64,000 nt of DNA from Pseudomonas argentinensis (GTDB taxonomy: Bacteria; Pseudomonadota; Gammaproteobacteria; Pseudomonadales; Pseudomonadaceae): positions 3,720,001 to 3,784,000 of the forward strand of contig NZ_CP056087.1 of the NCBI RefSeq assembly GCF_001839655.2. The letters are read 5' to 3'. The notes below the pieces were generated by a model that was not told where the DNA came from, did no database searches, and saw only the letters and a program-made list of their open reading frames with translations. The position numbers and the translations under genes are program-made. Shown here in pieces: positions 63,697 through 64,000 of the stretch. Every line of letters starts with the position of its first letter. Position 1 is the first letter of the stretch.

Positions 63697-64000
63697 TCAA
63701 GCCGAAGCCTGTGGCACCAGCCCGAGAAACGCCTGGATCTGCGCCTTCTTGGCGATGGCGTCCTGGTAGCCCAGCTCGATCAGCTCGCTGCAATAACCCG
63801 GCTCGAACAACAGGTAGCTGAGCACCCCGCCGCCGCCGTCGCGGGTCGCGCCGGGGCCGCGCAGGAACAGACGCAGCGCCGCCGGCATCTCCCGGCGATG
63901 GCGCGCGGCGATCACGTCCAGCGGCTGGCTCGGCGAGATCACCAGCACCTCCACCGGGGTGAGCCCATAGGTGCGGCTGCGCTGTTCGGCGGGCACCAGG
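63697..64000 (-). CDS. Patatin-like phospholipase, C-terminal part (cut by window edge)
   Basis: The reading frame continues beyond the window, so only about 100 C-terminal residues are seen. They fit the C-terminal region of patatin-like phospholipases: VEVLVISPSQPLDVIAARH, MPAALRLFLRGPG and GVLSYLLFEPGYCSELIELG. The catalytic Ser/Asp dyad would be upstream, outside the window. The gene is convergent with zapE. Confidence 0.7.
   Translation of the reverse strand, partial: LVPAEQRSRTYGLTPVEVLVISPSQPLDVIAARHRREMPAALRLFLRGPGATRDGGGGVLSYLLFEPGYCSELIELGYQDAIAKKAQIQAFLGLVPQASA

Overview
The window looks like a chromosomal segment of a high-GC gammaproteobacterium, most likely Pseudomonas in the broad sense. 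The grounds are the GC-rich codon use, a class Ia ribonucleotide reductase large subunit with two N-terminal ATP cones, the rbsBACRKD order, Pseudomonas-style dispersed palindromic repeats, and housekeeping genes such as rluA, zapE and rlhA. This is inferred from gene content alone. No rRNA, tRNA, CRISPR array, integrase or classical IS element is visible.

Layout. 0-9.3 kb: rluA, a TonB-dependent receptor, a lipoprotein acid phosphatase and nrdA-nrdB behind a long regulatory region. 9.4-12.5 kb: an accessory block with an AT-rich orphan gene, a large imperfect palindrome, a Bro-N-like gene and a REP-associated tyrosine transposase (RAYT). The palindrome and the RAYT gene are each bracketed by the same pair of GTAG-type REP elements. 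12.5-25.2 kb: small conserved proteins, a second TonB receptor with a Fur-like site, an ion-channel-like protein with an altered filter, a decayed GGDEF gene, an HDOD protein, and a divergent XRE repressor/Bro-N pair. 25.3-36 kb: rlhA, EamA and SotB exporters, a PAS-containing chemoreceptor, and a divergent quinol-monooxygenase/mdaB pair.

36.4-42.7 kb: a GntR/UTRA regulator diverges from a complete binding-protein-dependent ABC importer whose operon also encodes two unrelated phosphatases. This is probably a system for taking up a phosphorylated or phosphonate compound and removing its phosphate. Palindromic sites matching TGGTCTAGACCA lie at both promoters. 43.0-48.9 kb: the complete ribose operon, read on the minus strand, with a LacI-type operator. 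49.1-53.7 kb: small lipoproteins, pdxY, a macrodomain hydrolase, an aldo/keto reductase and a TSUP permease.

53.9-61.1 kb: a run of genes with visibly lower GC bias and several local regulators (two LysR, one MarR). It carries a D-amino-acid PLP lyase with RidA, a GFA protein, a SnoaL-like/thioesterase/dehydrogenase operon and a GST, and may be an acquired island. It ends next to a deletion scar joining a GNAT 5' fragment to an MFS 3' fragment. 62-64 kb: a membrane protein/HTH pair coupled to zapE, then the 3' part of a patatin-like phospholipase gene cut by the window edge.
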